From: Thermohalobaculum sp963822985
GTDB taxonomy: Bacteria > Pseudomonadota > Alphaproteobacteria > Rhodobacterales > Rhodobacteraceae
Assembly: GCA_963822985.1 (NCBI GenBank)
Contig: CAWGJU010000014.1
Location: 248,001-312,000 of the forward strand
Direction: 5' to 3'
Length of the DNA stretch: 64,000 bases
The notes beneath the pieces are model-generated. The model was not told the origin of the DNA and made no database searches. It worked only from the letters and a program-made list of their open reading frames with translations. A program made the position numbers and the translations under genes. Of the stretch, positions 9,923 through 21,533 are shown one piece after another (the first letter of the stretch is position 1; each line of letters opens with the position of its first letter).

Positions 9923-10858
9923 ATGTTGATGTTCGTCCTGCGGCGGCTCGGCGTCATGGTGCTGACCATGATCTGCCTGACTCTGATCGTCTTCTACATG
10001 GTCAATCTCGACGCGAACCTCGAGAAGCTCGCCAAGACGCAGGGCGACATGCGCATGACCGATGCCGAGGTCGAGAGCTGGCTCGAGAAGAACGGCTATC
10101 GCGAGCCCTTCCTCGAGCGCTATGGCGAGTGGCTCGGCAACTTTGCCCAGGGCGACATGGGTTGGTCGCTGCGCTTCCAGGCGCCGGTCAACGAGGTCAT
10201 GCCCGAGCGGCTGGGCTATACCGCCATCCTGATGTTCTGGGTGATGCTGGTCATGGTGCCCGGCGCGTTGATCATCGGCGTGCTCGCCGGCATGCGCGAG
10301 GGATCGATGCTCGACCGAAGTCTCAGCGTCGCCTCGATCACCTCGACCTCGGCGCCCGAATACGTCACGGGCATCGTCTTCACCGTGATCTTCGCCTCGT
10401 CGCTGGGGCTGCTGAAGGGCATCGCCTCGACCGACAGCATCACGGTCGAGAACTTCACTTTGCCGGTGATGACCATGGCGATCTACGGCATGGGCTATAT
10501 CGCAAGGATGACGCGCGCCTCGATGGCCGAGGTGATGACATCGCAATACATCCGCACGGCGCGGCTGAAGGGGCTGACCTTCCGCACCGTCGTGCTCAAG
10601 CACGCGCTGAGGAACGCGCTGATCGCGCCCTTCACGGTGATCATGCTTCAGTTCCCCTGGCTCTTGACCGGCGTCGTCATCGTCGAGGCGATGTTCAACT
10701 ACAAGGGCTTCGGCTGGACGCTGGTCGAGGCGGCGTCGAACAACGACATCGACCTGCTGCTGGCCTGCTCGGTGGTCGCCGTCGCCGTGGTGCTGCTGAC
10801 GCAGCTGATCTCGGATGTCGGCTACGCCTATCTGAACCCGCGCATTCGCGTGGCCTGA
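9923..10858 (+). CDS. Oligopeptide ABC transporter permease, OppB/DppB type
   Basis: Integral membrane permease of the binding-protein-dependent transport family. The first membrane helix is MFVLRRLGVMVLTMICLTLI, followed by a periplasmic domain and five further hydrophobic segments. The ATPase-contact loop is ARMTRASMAEVMTSQYIRTA with ARLKG, the EAA-type motif near residues 195-220. ATG 9923 is chosen because GGGGAGG lies at 9907-9913; GTG 9914 is too close to it. At 311 residues it is normal length. It is second in the 8.1-14.2 kb transporter operon and acts with the 405-residue permease that follows. Confidence 0.9.
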   Translation: MLMFVLRRLGVMVLTMICLTLIVFYMVNLDANLEKLAKTQGDMRMTDAEVESWLEKNGYREPFLERYGEWLGNFAQGDMGWSLRFQAPVNEVMPERLGYTAILMFWVMLVMVPGALIIGVLAGMREGSMLDRSLSVASITSTSAPEYVTGIVFTVIFASSLGLLKGIASTDSITVENFTLPVMTMAIYGMGYIARMTRASMAEVMTSQYIRTARLKGLTFRTVVLKHALRNALIAPFTVIMLQFPWLLTGVVIVEAMFNYKGFGWTLVEAASNNDIDLLLACSVVAVAVVLLTQLISDVGYAYLNPRIRVA

Positions 10859-10885
10859 GCGGCGCGGCAGGGGGGAGGGCGCACC

Positions 10886-12103
10886 ATGGAAAAGGAGTAT
10901 CTCGGCTGGGGACAGATCGTTCTTCAGACGCTGATACGGTTCTGGCCGGTCTGGATTGCGCTGATCGTGACGGTCGGGGGCGGCTGGTTCATCCGGCACC
11001 GGATGGGCAGCTTTGGCCGCCTCTATGGCTCGCGCATCGGCATGGCGGGCCTCTGCATCGTGCTCTTCTGGGTGTTCGCGGCGATCTTCGCCCCGCTGAT
11101 CGCGCCCTACGGCGCGAACTACGTGCCGACGGACCTCATAGCGCTCAAGGCGGTCAAGGGCAGCCCGCCCGGCATCATCAACCCCGAGGGCGGCGTCTAT
11201 CTCTGGGGCGGCGACAACAACGCCCGCGACGTCTTCAGCCGCGTCGTCTGGGGCAGTCAGATCGTGCTGATCATCGCGCCCGCGGCGACGCTGATCGCCT
11301 ATATGGTGGGCAGCACGCTCGGCCTGCCGGCCGGCTATCACACCGGGCGGACCGACGCGTTTCTCTCCTTCATCGCCAATTTGGTGCTGGCCTTCCCGGT
11401 CATCCTGCTCTTCTACCTGCTGGTGACGCCCGAAATCCGGACGCTCGACTACAACACCTGGCTCGGGCGAAGTCTCGGCGTCGGCTGGTCGATCCCGCGG
11501 GGGATCGCGGCCGTCTTCTTCCTGTTCCCGATCATCTTCCTGTGCCTGATGTGGTTCACCCGCTTCGAGAAGAGCGGGACCCGGCTCGCGCTTTATCTGG
11601 GGACGACGGTCGTCGTCGGCCTCTGGCTCTATCTCGGGCTGGTCTTCGACTGGGATTTCGGGCCGGTCAAGCTCGACCCGAACGAGCTCAACGTCTTTGC
11701 CGCAGTCGTCTTCGCCTCGTCGCCCGGCGTCTTCCGCATCGTGCGCGGACTGACCATGGACATCAAGACGCGCGACTATGTCGCCGCGGCCCAGACCCGT
11801 GGCGAGCGGCAGTGGTACATCATGCTGTGGGAGATCCTGCCGAATGCCCGGGGGCCGCTGATCGTCGATTTCTGCCTGCGGGTCGGCTACACGACCATCC
11901 TGCTCGGCACGCTCGGCTTCTTCGGGCTGGGCCTCAGTCCCGAGAGCCCGGACTGGGGCAGCATGATCAATCACGGCCGGCAGTTCGTGCGGCTGCTGCA
12001 CCAGGCGCACATGTCGCTCTTCCCAGCGGTCGCGCTGATGAGCCTCGTGCTCGGCCTCAACCTGTTGGCCGACGGCCTGCGCGAGGAATCCCTGAAGGAT
12101 TGA
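10886..12103 (+). CDS. Oligopeptide ABC transporter permease, OppC-like, enlarged
   Basis: Second permease of the transporter. The C-terminal half has the usual contact loop (KTRDYVAAAQTRGERQWYIM) and the end LFPAVALMSLVLGLNLLADG LRE, which is typical of OppC/DppC. At 405 residues it is about 100 longer than ordinary DppC. The extra material is an inserted region of hydrophobic segments between about residues 175 and 265 (GIAAVFFLFPIIFLCLMWF, LGTTVVVGLWLYLGLVFDW). Start ATG 10886 follows GGGGGGAGGG. The stop is 10 bases before the ATPase gene. No frame problems, so the insertion appears genuine. Confidence 0.88.
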   Translation: MEKEYLGWGQIVLQTLIRFWPVWIALIVTVGGGWFIRHRMGSFGRLYGSRIGMAGLCIVLFWVFAAIFAPLIAPYGANYVPTDLIALKAVKGSPPGIINPEGGVYLWGGDNNARDVFSRVVWGSQIVLIIAPAATLIAYMVGSTLGLPAGYHTGRTDAFLSFIANLVLAFPVILLFYLLVTPEIRTLDYNTWLGRSLGVGWSIPRGIAAVFFLFPIIFLCLMWFTRFEKSGTRLALYLGTTVVVGLWLYLGLVFDWDFGPVKLDPNELNVFAAVVFASSPGVFRIVRGLTMDIKTRDYVAAAQTRGERQWYIMLWEILPNARGPLIVDFCLRVGYTTILLGTLGFFGLGLSPESPDWGSMINHGRQFVRLLHQAHMSLFPAVALMSLVLGLNLLADGLREESLKD

Positions 12104-12113
12104 GGAGGCGCCG

Positions 12114-14223
<2,110 letters not shown>

Positions 14224-14336
14224 GCGGTGGCAGGGCGAGGCGCCGACGCCCAAGGGGGCAGGCCGGCGACTCCGGCGTTTCTCCCCCGGCGACGGGAGGG
14301 GCAGGAGGAACGCCACACGGCGAAGGAACGGAGACG

Positions 14337-14783
14337 ATGCCGAAACCCATCCACATCCTCAACGGCCCGAACCTGAACATGCTGGGCGTGCGCGAGCCGC
14401 ACATCTACGGGCAGGACACGCTGGCCGACATAGAAAAGCGCTGCGCCGCGCGCGCCGAGGCCGCCGGACGCGGGCTGGTTTTCCGGCAGTCCAATCACGA
14501 GGGCGACCTCGTCGGCTGGATCCAGGACGCCCGCACCGAGGCCGCGGCCCTGATCATCAACCCGGCCGGCTTCACGCATACCTCGGTCGTCATCCACGAT
14601 GCGCTCAAGATGCTCGACTGCCCGGTCGTGGAGCTGCACCTCTCGAACATTCACCGCCGCGAGGACTGGCGGCATCACTCCTATGTCTCTCTGGTGGCCA
14701 CCGCGATCATCGCGGGCTTCGGCTCGATGGGCTACGAGCTCGCCGTCGACGCGGTGCTGCAGATGACGCGCCGGGCCGCCTGA
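14337..14783 (+). CDS. aroQ: 3-Dehydroquinate dehydratase, type II
   Basis: Cytosolic dodecameric enzyme that dehydrates 3-dehydroquinate to 3-dehydroshikimate. The N-terminus ILNGPNLNMLGVREPHIYG carries the Asn-Arg-Tyr active-site loop (Arg19, Tyr24), and VVELHLSNIHRRE carries the catalytic histidine. QSNHEGDLVGWIQDA and INPAGFTHTSVVIHDAL are family blocks. 148 residues, normal. It is 113 bases after the transporter ATPase on the same strand and outside an aro operon, which may point to use in quinate/shikimate breakdown linked to the transporter; that is inference, as a biosynthetic role is equally possible. Confidence 0.95.
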   Translation: MPKPIHILNGPNLNMLGVREPHIYGQDTLADIEKRCAARAEAAGRGLVFRQSNHEGDLVGWIQDARTEAAALIINPAGFTHTSVVIHDALKMLDCPVVELHLSNIHRREDWRHHSYVSLVATAIIAGFGSMGYELAVDAVLQMTRRAA

Positions 14784-14866
14784 CGACCGCAAGCGCAGCG
14801 CCCCTGCAATCATCACTTGCATGGTGCCAGCGCGGGCCTAGGCTTCGCGCGAATCCGGAGGTGCTC

Positions 14867-15502
14867 ATGGCACGGCGCATCGGTTCGGACGGCACGCGCA
14901 CGGAGGCGGCGATCCGCGCGGCGGCGACGCTCCTGATCGCGCGGCACGGCTACGAGGCGCTCAGCATGCGGCGCCTCGCCGAGGCGGTCGGCCTCGGCGC
15001 CGCGGCGATCTATCGCTACTATCCTAACAAGCAGGCGATGCTCGCCAGCCTGATGGAGGCGCATGCGCGCGAGGCGATCGAGGCCTGGCGCGCAGTCCGG
15101 ACCGCTGGCGGCCCAGCCTTTGGCCCCGCGGCATGGCTCGAGGCCTTCACGCGCTTCCACATCCGGCACCACTGGACCAGGCGCGACGGCCTCTGCCTCT
15201 CGCATTTCGAGCTGCGCAGCCTCAGCCCTGAGAACTTCGAGAAGATCGAGGCCCTGCGAACCCGCTACGAGCGCGAACTCGTCGAGATCCTGCGCTCGGG
15301 CGTGGCCGCAGGTGCGTTCGTGCCGATGAACGCGCCCGTGACCGCCCGCGGCATCATCGCCCTCCTGAACGGGCTGACGAACTGGTACAGGCCCGACGGC
15401 CCGATCGGCCGGTCCGAAATCGAGGACATCTACTGGGGGATGGTGGCGCGGCTCGCCGGCATCGGCGCGGCGCGGGCGGCCGGGCGGCTGCAGCCGGCGT
15501 GA
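14867..15502 (+). CDS. TetR/AcrR family transcriptional regulator
   Basis: The N-terminal DNA-binding domain is typical TetR: AAATLLIARHGYEALSMRRL AEAVGLGAAAIYRYYPNKQA (about residues 18-57). The C-terminal half, including HFELRSLSPENFEKIEALR, resembles regulators of acyl-CoA metabolism. The start is ATG 14867 with GGAGG at 14857-14861; the upstream GTG 14861 sits in that site and is rejected. The stop lies 38 bases before the GTG of the isovaleryl-CoA dehydrogenase gene, so it probably controls that gene, with an acyl-CoA as likely effector (inference). 211 residues. Confidence 0.88.
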   Translation: MARRIGSDGTRTEAAIRAAATLLIARHGYEALSMRRLAEAVGLGAAAIYRYYPNKQAMLASLMEAHAREAIEAWRAVRTAGGPAFGPAAWLEAFTRFHIRHHWTRRDGLCLSHFELRSLSPENFEKIEALRTRYERELVEILRSGVAAGAFVPMNAPVTARGIIALLNGLTNWYRPDGPIGRSEIEDIYWGMVARLAGIGAARAAGRLQPA

Positions 15503-15540
15503 TCCAGGTCGCGGGAGCGGCACATGCGATGGAGGTTTCC

Positions 15541-16704
15541 GTGTTTACAGCCAGCATGAAGTTCGGCCTCGGCGACGATATCGAGGCGCTGCGCGACATG
15601 GTGCACCGCTTTGCGCAAGAGCGGATCGCGCCTCAGGCGGTCGAGATCGACCGCACCAACGCCTTCCCGGCCGGCCTCTGGCGCGAGCTGGGCGAGCTCG
15701 GCCTGCTCGGCATCACCGTCGAGGAGGAATATGGCGGGTCCGGCATGGGCTATCTCGCCCACGTCGTCGCGGTCGAGGAGATCGCGCGGGCCTCGGCTTC
15801 GGTCAGCCTCTCCTACGGCGCGCATTCAAATCTCTGCGTCAACCAGATCCGGCTGAACGGCACGCCCGAGCAGCGGGCGCGCTACCTGCCCCGCCTCGTC
15901 TCGGGCGAGCATGTCGGCGCGCTGGCGATGTCCGAGGCCGGCGCGGGGTCCGACGTCATCGGCATGAAGCTGCGCGCCGAAAAACGGAACGACCACTACC
16001 GGCTGAACGGCACCAAGTTCTGGATCACCAACGGGCCCGATGCCGACACGCTGGTCGTCTACGCCAAGACCGACCCCGAGGCCGGCAGCCGCGGCGTCAC
16101 CGCCTTCCTGATCGAGAAGGAGTTCGCGGGCTTCTCCACCGGGCAAAAGCTCGACAAGCTCGGTATGCGCGGCTCGAACACCTCGGAACTCATCTTCGAG
16201 GATTGCGAGGTGCCCTTCGAGAACGTCCTGGGCGAGGAGGGCCGCGGCGCCCGCGTGCTGATGTCGGGCCTCGACTACGAGCGCGTGGTGCTGAGCGGCA
16301 TCGGCCTCGGCATCATGGCGGCCTGCCTCGACCACATCATGCCCTACCTGAAAGAGCGCCACCAGTTCGGCCAGCCGATCGGCAGCTTTCAGCTGATGCA
16401 GGGCAAGATCGCCGACATGTACGCCGCGATGAACTCGGCGCGCGCTTATGTCTATGCCGTCGCCGGCGCCTGCGATCGGAGCGAGGTCACGCGCCAGGAC
16501 GCTGCCGCCTGTGTGCTCTACGCCTCGGAGAAGGCGATGGAGCAATCCGTCCAGGCCGTCCAGGCAATGGGCGGCGCGGGTTATCTCAACGACCACCCCG
16601 TCGCCCGCATCATGCGCGACGCCAAGCTGATGGAGATCGGCGCCGGCACGCAGGAGATCCGTCGCATGCTCATCGGTCGCGAGCTCATGGCATCGATGGC
16701 GTGA
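15541..16704 (+). CDS. ivd: Isovaleryl-CoA dehydrogenase
   Basis: FAD acyl-CoA dehydrogenase of leucine breakdown, oxidising isovaleryl-CoA to 3-methylcrotonyl-CoA. Diagnostic feature: the catalytic base is the Glu in MSGLDYERVVL (Glu247), as in isovaleryl-CoA dehydrogenases, while the position used by other family members is Gly in MEIGAGTQEIRR. LGLLGITVEEEYGGSGMGYL and SLSYGAHSNLCVNQI are also subgroup blocks. GTG 15541 is chosen for GGAGG at 15532-15536 with 4-base spacing, giving 387 residues; ATG 15556 and ATG 15529 are alternatives. The stop overlaps the next gene as GTGA. The usual downstream leucine genes (methylcrotonyl-CoA carboxylase) are absent here. Confidence 0.92.
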   Translation: MFTASMKFGLGDDIEALRDMVHRFAQERIAPQAVEIDRTNAFPAGLWRELGELGLLGITVEEEYGGSGMGYLAHVVAVEEIARASASVSLSYGAHSNLCVNQIRLNGTPEQRARYLPRLVSGEHVGALAMSEAGAGSDVIGMKLRAEKRNDHYRLNGTKFWITNGPDADTLVVYAKTDPEAGSRGVTAFLIEKEFAGFSTGQKLDKLGMRGSNTSELIFEDCEVPFENVLGEEGRGARVLMSGLDYERVVLSGIGLGIMAACLDHIMPYLKERHQFGQPIGSFQLMQGKIADMYAAMNSARAYVYAVAGACDRSEVTRQDAAACVLYASEKAMEQSVQAVQAMGGAGYLNDHPVARIMRDAKLMEIGAGTQEIRRMLIGRELMASMA

Positions 16705-17102
16705 ACGGCTCGGTCCTCGACTTCAGGGCCAGCGAAGGCGTCCTGCACGGCCAATTCGGCTGGCTGATCGACGCGCTGGAATGGGTCTCGGCGATCATCG
16801 AGATGGCCGCCATCGCGCTGCTGGTGCTCGGAGCGATGCGGTTCATCATCGGCGTCGCAGCCGCCGAGGTCGCACGCTCCGGGACCGAGCGCGTCCAACA
16901 AACGAATCGCGAGCGCATCCAACTCGGTCGCTACATCCTGGCGGGGCTCGAGCTCTTCATCGTCGCGGACATCATCCGCACCGCCTTGTCGCTCGCCTTC
17001 GTCGACCTGCTGTTCCTCGGCCTGCTGGTCGTCATCCGCTCGCTCATCAGCTTCTTCCTCGACCGCGAGCTCAAGGAGCTGCGCAAGGAGCTGGCCGACT
17101 GA
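16701..17102 (+). CDS. DUF1622 family membrane protein
   Basis: Small membrane protein of unknown function. There are two or three hydrophobic helices: ALEWVSAIIEMAAIALLVLG, then LGRYILAGLELFIVADIIRT and LLFLGLLVVIRSLISFFLDR, with a charged C-terminus LKELRKELAD. This arrangement matches DUF1622. The GTG start at 16701 overlaps the ivd stop by four bases, so it is probably translated with ivd, though no functional link is known. 133 residues. Confidence 0.8.
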   Translation: MNGSVLDFRASEGVLHGQFGWLIDALEWVSAIIEMAAIALLVLGAMRFIIGVAAAEVARSGTERVQQTNRERIQLGRYILAGLELFIVADIIRTALSLAFVDLLFLGLLVVIRSLISFFLDRELKELRKELAD

Positions 17103-17132
17103 CCGGTCGACGGACCGGCGACCCGAGCTCGG

Positions 17133-18656
17133 TCAATAGCCGCGGAACCCCTGGACGAACCAGAGCGCGTAGGAAAACCCGGCGTCCGAATGGGTATCGA
17201 CCGACCCCACCTCGATCTCGTGCGCCTCGTCGAAATGGCGCGCGATGTCCTGGGCCAGCTTCGGCGACAGCACGGCCAGCAGCATCGGCCGCTGGTCGCC
17301 CTGGCGCAACGTCGCGACCAGCTCGTGATGGTTCCGGGGGATCAGGTCAGGGTTCCAGACGGCGATCTCGTCGAAGGTCAGACCGCCGTGGAACATGCAC
17401 TCCGACAGGCGCCGGCGGTCGTCCGACAGCAGGATCTCGGCGCCCTCCTCGGCCATCTGGCCGAGCGCCGCCGCGCAGAAGGGCTCGCTCAGGCGCATCT
17501 TCTTGAACGGATCGGCCGCGCGGGGCAGGTCGAGCGGAAAGGCGGCATAGCCCCAGGCAGCCGCATAGAGCACCGCCGCGCCGAGCACGCCGACCGCTGC
17601 CTGGGCCGGCAGGGCCCAGGACCAGCCGCGCATCAGCACGATGCGGGCAGCGAGCAGCGCTCCGGCGACATAGGCCGGCGCCGCCCAGTTCGGCTGGGCG
17701 CGCACATAGAAGGCGAGCGCCGCCATGGCGCCCAGCAGCGTGAAGGTCTGCCAGGCAAGCAGCCGCATCCGCCAGTCGGGCAGCCACTCGCGCCGCCACC
17801 AGAGCGCCGCCAGGATGGCGAGGAACCAGACCGGCCCGATCACGCCGAACTGCGTGCCCAGGAACTCGGCCAGCCCGGCAAGCGTGTAGCGCTCGCCCGG
17901 CGGCGCCGCGTCCTCGGCGACGTGCTCCACGGTGACGAAGCCGTTCTGCGCCTGCCACCAGAGGTTCGGCGCGAGCACGACGAGGGCGACCAGGCCCGCG
18001 ACCGTCGCCCCGCGCCAGTCGCGCCCTCGTGCCGAGAAGAGGGCATAGCCGAGCGCTCCGAAGGCGAAGGCGACGGCGGTGTACTTCGCCAACATCCCGA
18101 GGCCGAGGGCGAGACCCATCACCGCCCACCAGCGGCCGCCCTCGTCCGTTGCGCGCACCCACGCGTAGAGCGCGGCCGCCCAGAACGCCATCATCACGGG
18201 ATCGGTCGACATGATCATGGCCGAGGCCGTGACACCCGGCGCCGCCGTGTAACCAGCCGCCGCCCAGAACCCGGTCCGCCCGTCCCAGAGCCGGGCGCCG
18301 GTCAGGTAGAGCAAGCCCCCGATCACGGCATGCGCCAGGACGGCGCCGATGCGCAGCCAGAAGTTCGTGTCGCCGCCGAACCAGGTGGTTGCCAGGATCA
18401 CCCAGCCGACCAGCGGCGGCTTGGAGAAGTGCCCCCAGGCGAGCTCGTGCCCGTAAGCCCAGTACTGCGCCTCGTCGAAATGAACCGGCACCAGCCCCGC
18501 GGCATTGACGCCAAGTCGCAGCGCGGCGACAGCCACGATCAGCACCGATGCCCAGAGCGCCCAGGAACGCGTGTCCGACTTCGCCCCGCGTCCCGTCCCG
18601 CGGCTTGTCTGCGCACCCTTCCGGCGGCGCGCGGGCGCCTGTTTCGCTTTCGCCAT
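17133..18656 (-). CDS. GT39/ArnT-like membrane glycosyltransferase
   Basis: A polytopic membrane glycosyltransferase of the GT39/PMT_2 type that uses a polyprenyl-phosphate sugar donor on the periplasmic side. The catalytic acidic pair is in VHFDEAQYWAYGHELAWGHF SKPPL (about residues 57-82), the canonical DE-x-YW-H...KPP layout. About ten hydrophobic helices follow, then a soluble C-terminal domain (from about residue 400) ending in FSYALWFVQGFRGY. A basic leader (AKAKQAPARRRKGAQ) precedes the first helix. ATG 18656 with an AGGGAG site; GTG 18659 is an alternative. 507 residues, intact. Acceptor unknown; lipid A or another envelope lipid is typical. Confidence 0.82.
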   Translation of the reverse strand: MAKAKQAPARRRKGAQTSRGTGRGAKSDTRSWALWASVLIVAVAALRLGVNAAGLVPVHFDEAQYWAYGHELAWGHFSKPPLVGWVILATTWFGGDTNFWLRIGAVLAHAVIGGLLYLTGARLWDGRTGFWAAAGYTAAPGVTASAMIMSTDPVMMAFWAAALYAWVRATDEGGRWWAVMGLALGLGMLAKYTAVAFAFGALGYALFSARGRDWRGATVAGLVALVVLAPNLWWQAQNGFVTVEHVAEDAAPPGERYTLAGLAEFLGTQFGVIGPVWFLAILAALWWRREWLPDWRMRLLAWQTFTLLGAMAALAFYVRAQPNWAAPAYVAGALLAARIVLMRGWSWALPAQAAVGVLGAAVLYAAAWGYAAFPLDLPRAADPFKKMRLSEPFCAAALGQMAEEGAEILLSDDRRRLSECMFHGGLTFDEIAVWNPDLIPRNHHELVATLRQGDQRPMLLAVLSPKLAQDIARHFDEAHEIEVGSVDTHSDAGFSYALWFVQGFRGY

Positions 18657-18701
18657 CACCGCTCCCTGCCCGGCGCGGCTGCATAACGAATGCCCGAGCC
18701 G

Positions 18702-18742
18702 CTAGGAACCCTGCCCGTCGGGGTTCCCCACTAGGAACCCTG
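18702..18742. promoter_or_regulatory. Direct and inverted repeats between divergent genes
   Basis: CTAGGAACCCTG occurs twice (18702-18713 and 18731-18742, 29 bases apart) in the 129-base gap between the divergent GT39 gene and pepN. GGAACCC of the first copy pairs with GGGTTCC at 18721-18727. The layout suits a shared operator, or a hairpin in the leader; nothing more can be said from sequence. Confidence 0.4.
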
Positions 18743-18785
18743 GCCGCGCCAGTCTATCTCTGCCGCATAAACAGGAAGGACGCCC

Positions 18786-21434
18786 ATGCGACACGAGAAG
18801 CCCGAGACGCCGACCCGGCTCGTCGACTATCGCCCGCCGGAGTGGCTCGTCGAGCGCGTGGCCCTCACCTTCGACCTGGCGCCGGCGGCGACGCGGGTGC
18901 GGGCGCGGATCGAGTTCTGTCGCAATGGTGCCGGCGCGGCCGATCTGGTGCTGTTCGGGCGCAGGCTGACGCTGGTCTCGGCGGCGGCCGACGGGCGCGA
19001 TGTGACGAGCGAGGTCGAAGTCACGCGCGAGTCGCTGCGGCTGGCCGGCCCGCTGCCCGAACGGTTCGTCTGGGAGTGCGAGACCGAGATCGACCCCTCG
19101 GCCAACACCGAGCTCGAGGGGCTCTATCACTCCAAGGCCATGTACTGCACCCAGTGCGAGGCCGAGGGCTTCCGCAAGATCACCTACTATCCGGATCGCC
19201 CCGACGTGATGGCCGTCTTCGACGTGCGGATCGAGGCGGACCGCGCCGCCTGCCCGGTGCTGCTCTCGAACGGCAACCCCGTGGCGGCGGGCGAGCTGCC
19301 CGGCGGGCGGCACTTCGCCGAATGGCAGGACCCGTTCCCTAAGCCGTCCTATCTCTTCGCGCTGGTCGCCGGCGACCTCGTCGCGCACGAGGACAGCTTC
19401 ACGACCATGTCCGGCCGCAACGTCCGGTTGCAGGTCTGGGTTCGGCCCGGCGACGAGGACCGCTGCGCCTATGCCATGGACAGCCTGAAGCGCTCGATGC
19501 GCTGGGACGAGGAGGCGTATGGCCGGGAATACGACCTCGACCTCTTCATGATCGTCGCGGTGGACGATTTCAACATGGGGGCGATGGAGAACAAGGGGCT
19601 GAACATCTTCAACTCCAAATACGTGCTCGCCAGCCCCGAGACGGCCACCGACCGCGACTACGAGCTGATCGAATCCATCGTCGCGCACGAGTATTTCCAC
19701 AACTGGACGGGCAACCGGATCACCTGCCGCGACTGGTTCCAGCTGTGCCTCAAGGAGGGGCTGACGGTCTTCCGCGACCAGCAGTTCTCCGAGGACGAGC
19801 GCTCGGCCGCCGTGCAGCGGATCGGCGACGTCCAGGCGCTGCGCGCGCGCCAGTTCCGCGAGGATGCGGGGCCGCTGGCGCACCCCGTCCGGCCGGACGA
19901 GTATATCGAGATCAACAACTTCTACACGGCGACCGTCTACGAGAAGGGCGCCGAGGTCATCCGCATGCTGCGAACGCTGATCGGCGCGGAGGCATACCGC
20001 AAGGCGCTCGATCTCTACTTCGAGCGGCATGACGGCCAGGCCTGCACGATAGAGGACTGGATCCGCGTCTTCGAGGACGCCACCGGGCGCGACCTGACCC
20101 AGTTCAAGCGCTGGTACACGCAGGCCGGGACGCCCCGGCTGCATGTCACCGAGGCGCTGCACGGCAACACCTATCGGTTGCATTTCCGCCAGACGACTCC
20201 GCCGACGCCCGGCCAGCCGACGAAGCTGGCGCAGGTGCTGCCGATCGCGGTCGGGCTGCTCGGACCGGACGGCACCGAGATCCTGCCGACGACGGTGCTC
20301 GAGATGACCGAGGCCGAGCAGAGCTTCGACTTCGACCTCGCCGACCTGCCGCCGGGGCCCCTGCCCGGCCGCCGCGGCGAAGGTTCGGCCCAGCGCCCGG
20401 TCGCGTCGCTGCTGCGCGGATTCTCGGCGCCGGTGATCCTCGAGCGCGAGACCACGGACGAGGAGCGCGCCTTCCTGCTGGCGCACGACACCGACCCCTT
20501 CGCCCGCTGGGAGGCCGGGCGCGACTATGGCATCGACATCGCGCTCGGCCTTCTCCGCGGCGGCCAGATCCCGACCGAGTGGACGCAAGGGCTCGGCCGC
20601 CTGCTGGCCGACGAGGCGCTCGACCCGGCCTTCAAGGCCATGGCGCTCGACGCGCCGGGCGAGGAAGAGCTCGCCGCCGAGATCGCGGGGCGCGGCGAGC
20701 CGGTCGACCCCGAGGCCGTGCACGGTGCCGTTGTGGCAATGCGGCGCGCCATCGGCTCCGCGCTGCACGCAGAGCTGCGCCAGGTCTATGACGACATGGC
20801 GACACCCGGCCCCTTTTCGCCCGACGCGGCCAGCGCCGGACGTCGCGCGCTGCGCAGCCGGGCGATGGCGCTGCTCGCCCGCTCTTCGGACGAGGGGCTG
20901 GCGCTCGCCGACCGCCAGTTCGCCGCCGCCGACAACATGTCCGAGGCGTTGCCGGCGCTGACGGCGCTCGTCCACTGCGGCGCACCCTCGGCCGAGGCGC
21001 GGCTGGCCGAGTTTCACTACCGCTGGAAGCAGGACGCGCTCGTCGTCGATAAATGGCTGTCGCTGCAGGCGACCTCGCCGCAGCCCGACGCCCTCGCCCG
21101 CGTCCGCGCGCTGGCCGAGGCGCCCGACTTCGAATGGAAGACCCCGAACAAGTTCCGGGCACTGGTCGGCGCCTTCGCCGCGGCCAATCCGTCGCGGTTC
21201 CATGCCGCCGATGGCTCGGGCTATCGCTTCGTCACCGACTGGTTGATCCGCCTCGACGCGGTCAACCCGCAAACGGCGGCGCGCGTCGCGGGCGTCTTCG
21301 AGACCTGGCGGCGCTACGACCAGGGCCGGCAGGCGCTGATGCGCGCCGAGATGGAGCGCATGACCGCCCTGCCCGACCTCTCCCGCAACACGCGCGAGAT
21401 CGTCGAGCGGCTGCTCGCAGCGGCCGGTGACTGA
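18786..21434 (+). CDS. pepN: Aminopeptidase N (M1 family)
   Basis: Zinc aminopeptidase that removes N-terminal residues from peptides in the cytosol. The exopeptidase motif GAMEN is at residues 265-269 and the zinc site is HEYFH (301-305) with the distal ligand Glu324 in LKEGLTVFRD. The C-terminal half has the alpha-helical domain of E. coli-type PepN, ending NTREIVERLLAAAGD. 882 residues, normal, no frame breaks. AGGAAGGA precedes the ATG at 18786. It diverges from the GT39 gene. Confidence 0.96.
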   Translation: MRHEKPETPTRLVDYRPPEWLVERVALTFDLAPAATRVRARIEFCRNGAGAADLVLFGRRLTLVSAAADGRDVTSEVEVTRESLRLAGPLPERFVWECETEIDPSANTELEGLYHSKAMYCTQCEAEGFRKITYYPDRPDVMAVFDVRIEADRAACPVLLSNGNPVAAGELPGGRHFAEWQDPFPKPSYLFALVAGDLVAHEDSFTTMSGRNVRLQVWVRPGDEDRCAYAMDSLKRSMRWDEEAYGREYDLDLFMIVAVDDFNMGAMENKGLNIFNSKYVLASPETATDRDYELIESIVAHEYFHNWTGNRITCRDWFQLCLKEGLTVFRDQQFSEDERSAAVQRIGDVQALRARQFREDAGPLAHPVRPDEYIEINNFYTATVYEKGAEVIRMLRTLIGAEAYRKALDLYFERHDGQACTIEDWIRVFEDATGRDLTQFKRWYTQAGTPRLHVTEALHGNTYRLHFRQTTPPTPGQPTKLAQVLPIAVGLLGPDGTEILPTTVLEMTEAEQSFDFDLADLPPGPLPGRRGEGSAQRPVASLLRGFSAPVILERETTDEERAFLLAHDTDPFARWEAGRDYGIDIALGLLRGGQIPTEWTQGLGRLLADEALDPAFKAMALDAPGEEELAAEIAGRGEPVDPEAVHGAVVAMRRAIGSALHAELRQVYDDMATPGPFSPDAASAGRRALRSRAMALLARSSDEGLALADRQFAAADNMSEALPALTALVHCGAPSAEARLAEFHYRWKQDALVVDKWLSLQATSPQPDALARVRALAEAPDFEWKTPNKFRALVGAFAAANPSRFHAADGSGYRFVTDWLIRLDAVNPQTAARVAGVFETWRRYDQGRQALMRAEMERMTALPDLSRNTREIVERLLAAAGD

Positions 21435-21533
21435 CGCGTCGCGAGGTAAGCCGCAGGGTAACGCAGGGCACGGCCGCTTGCCACGTCGGACGGCAATCTC
21501 TAAATGAGTGGCCGAACCAGCGAGCCGAGCGCC

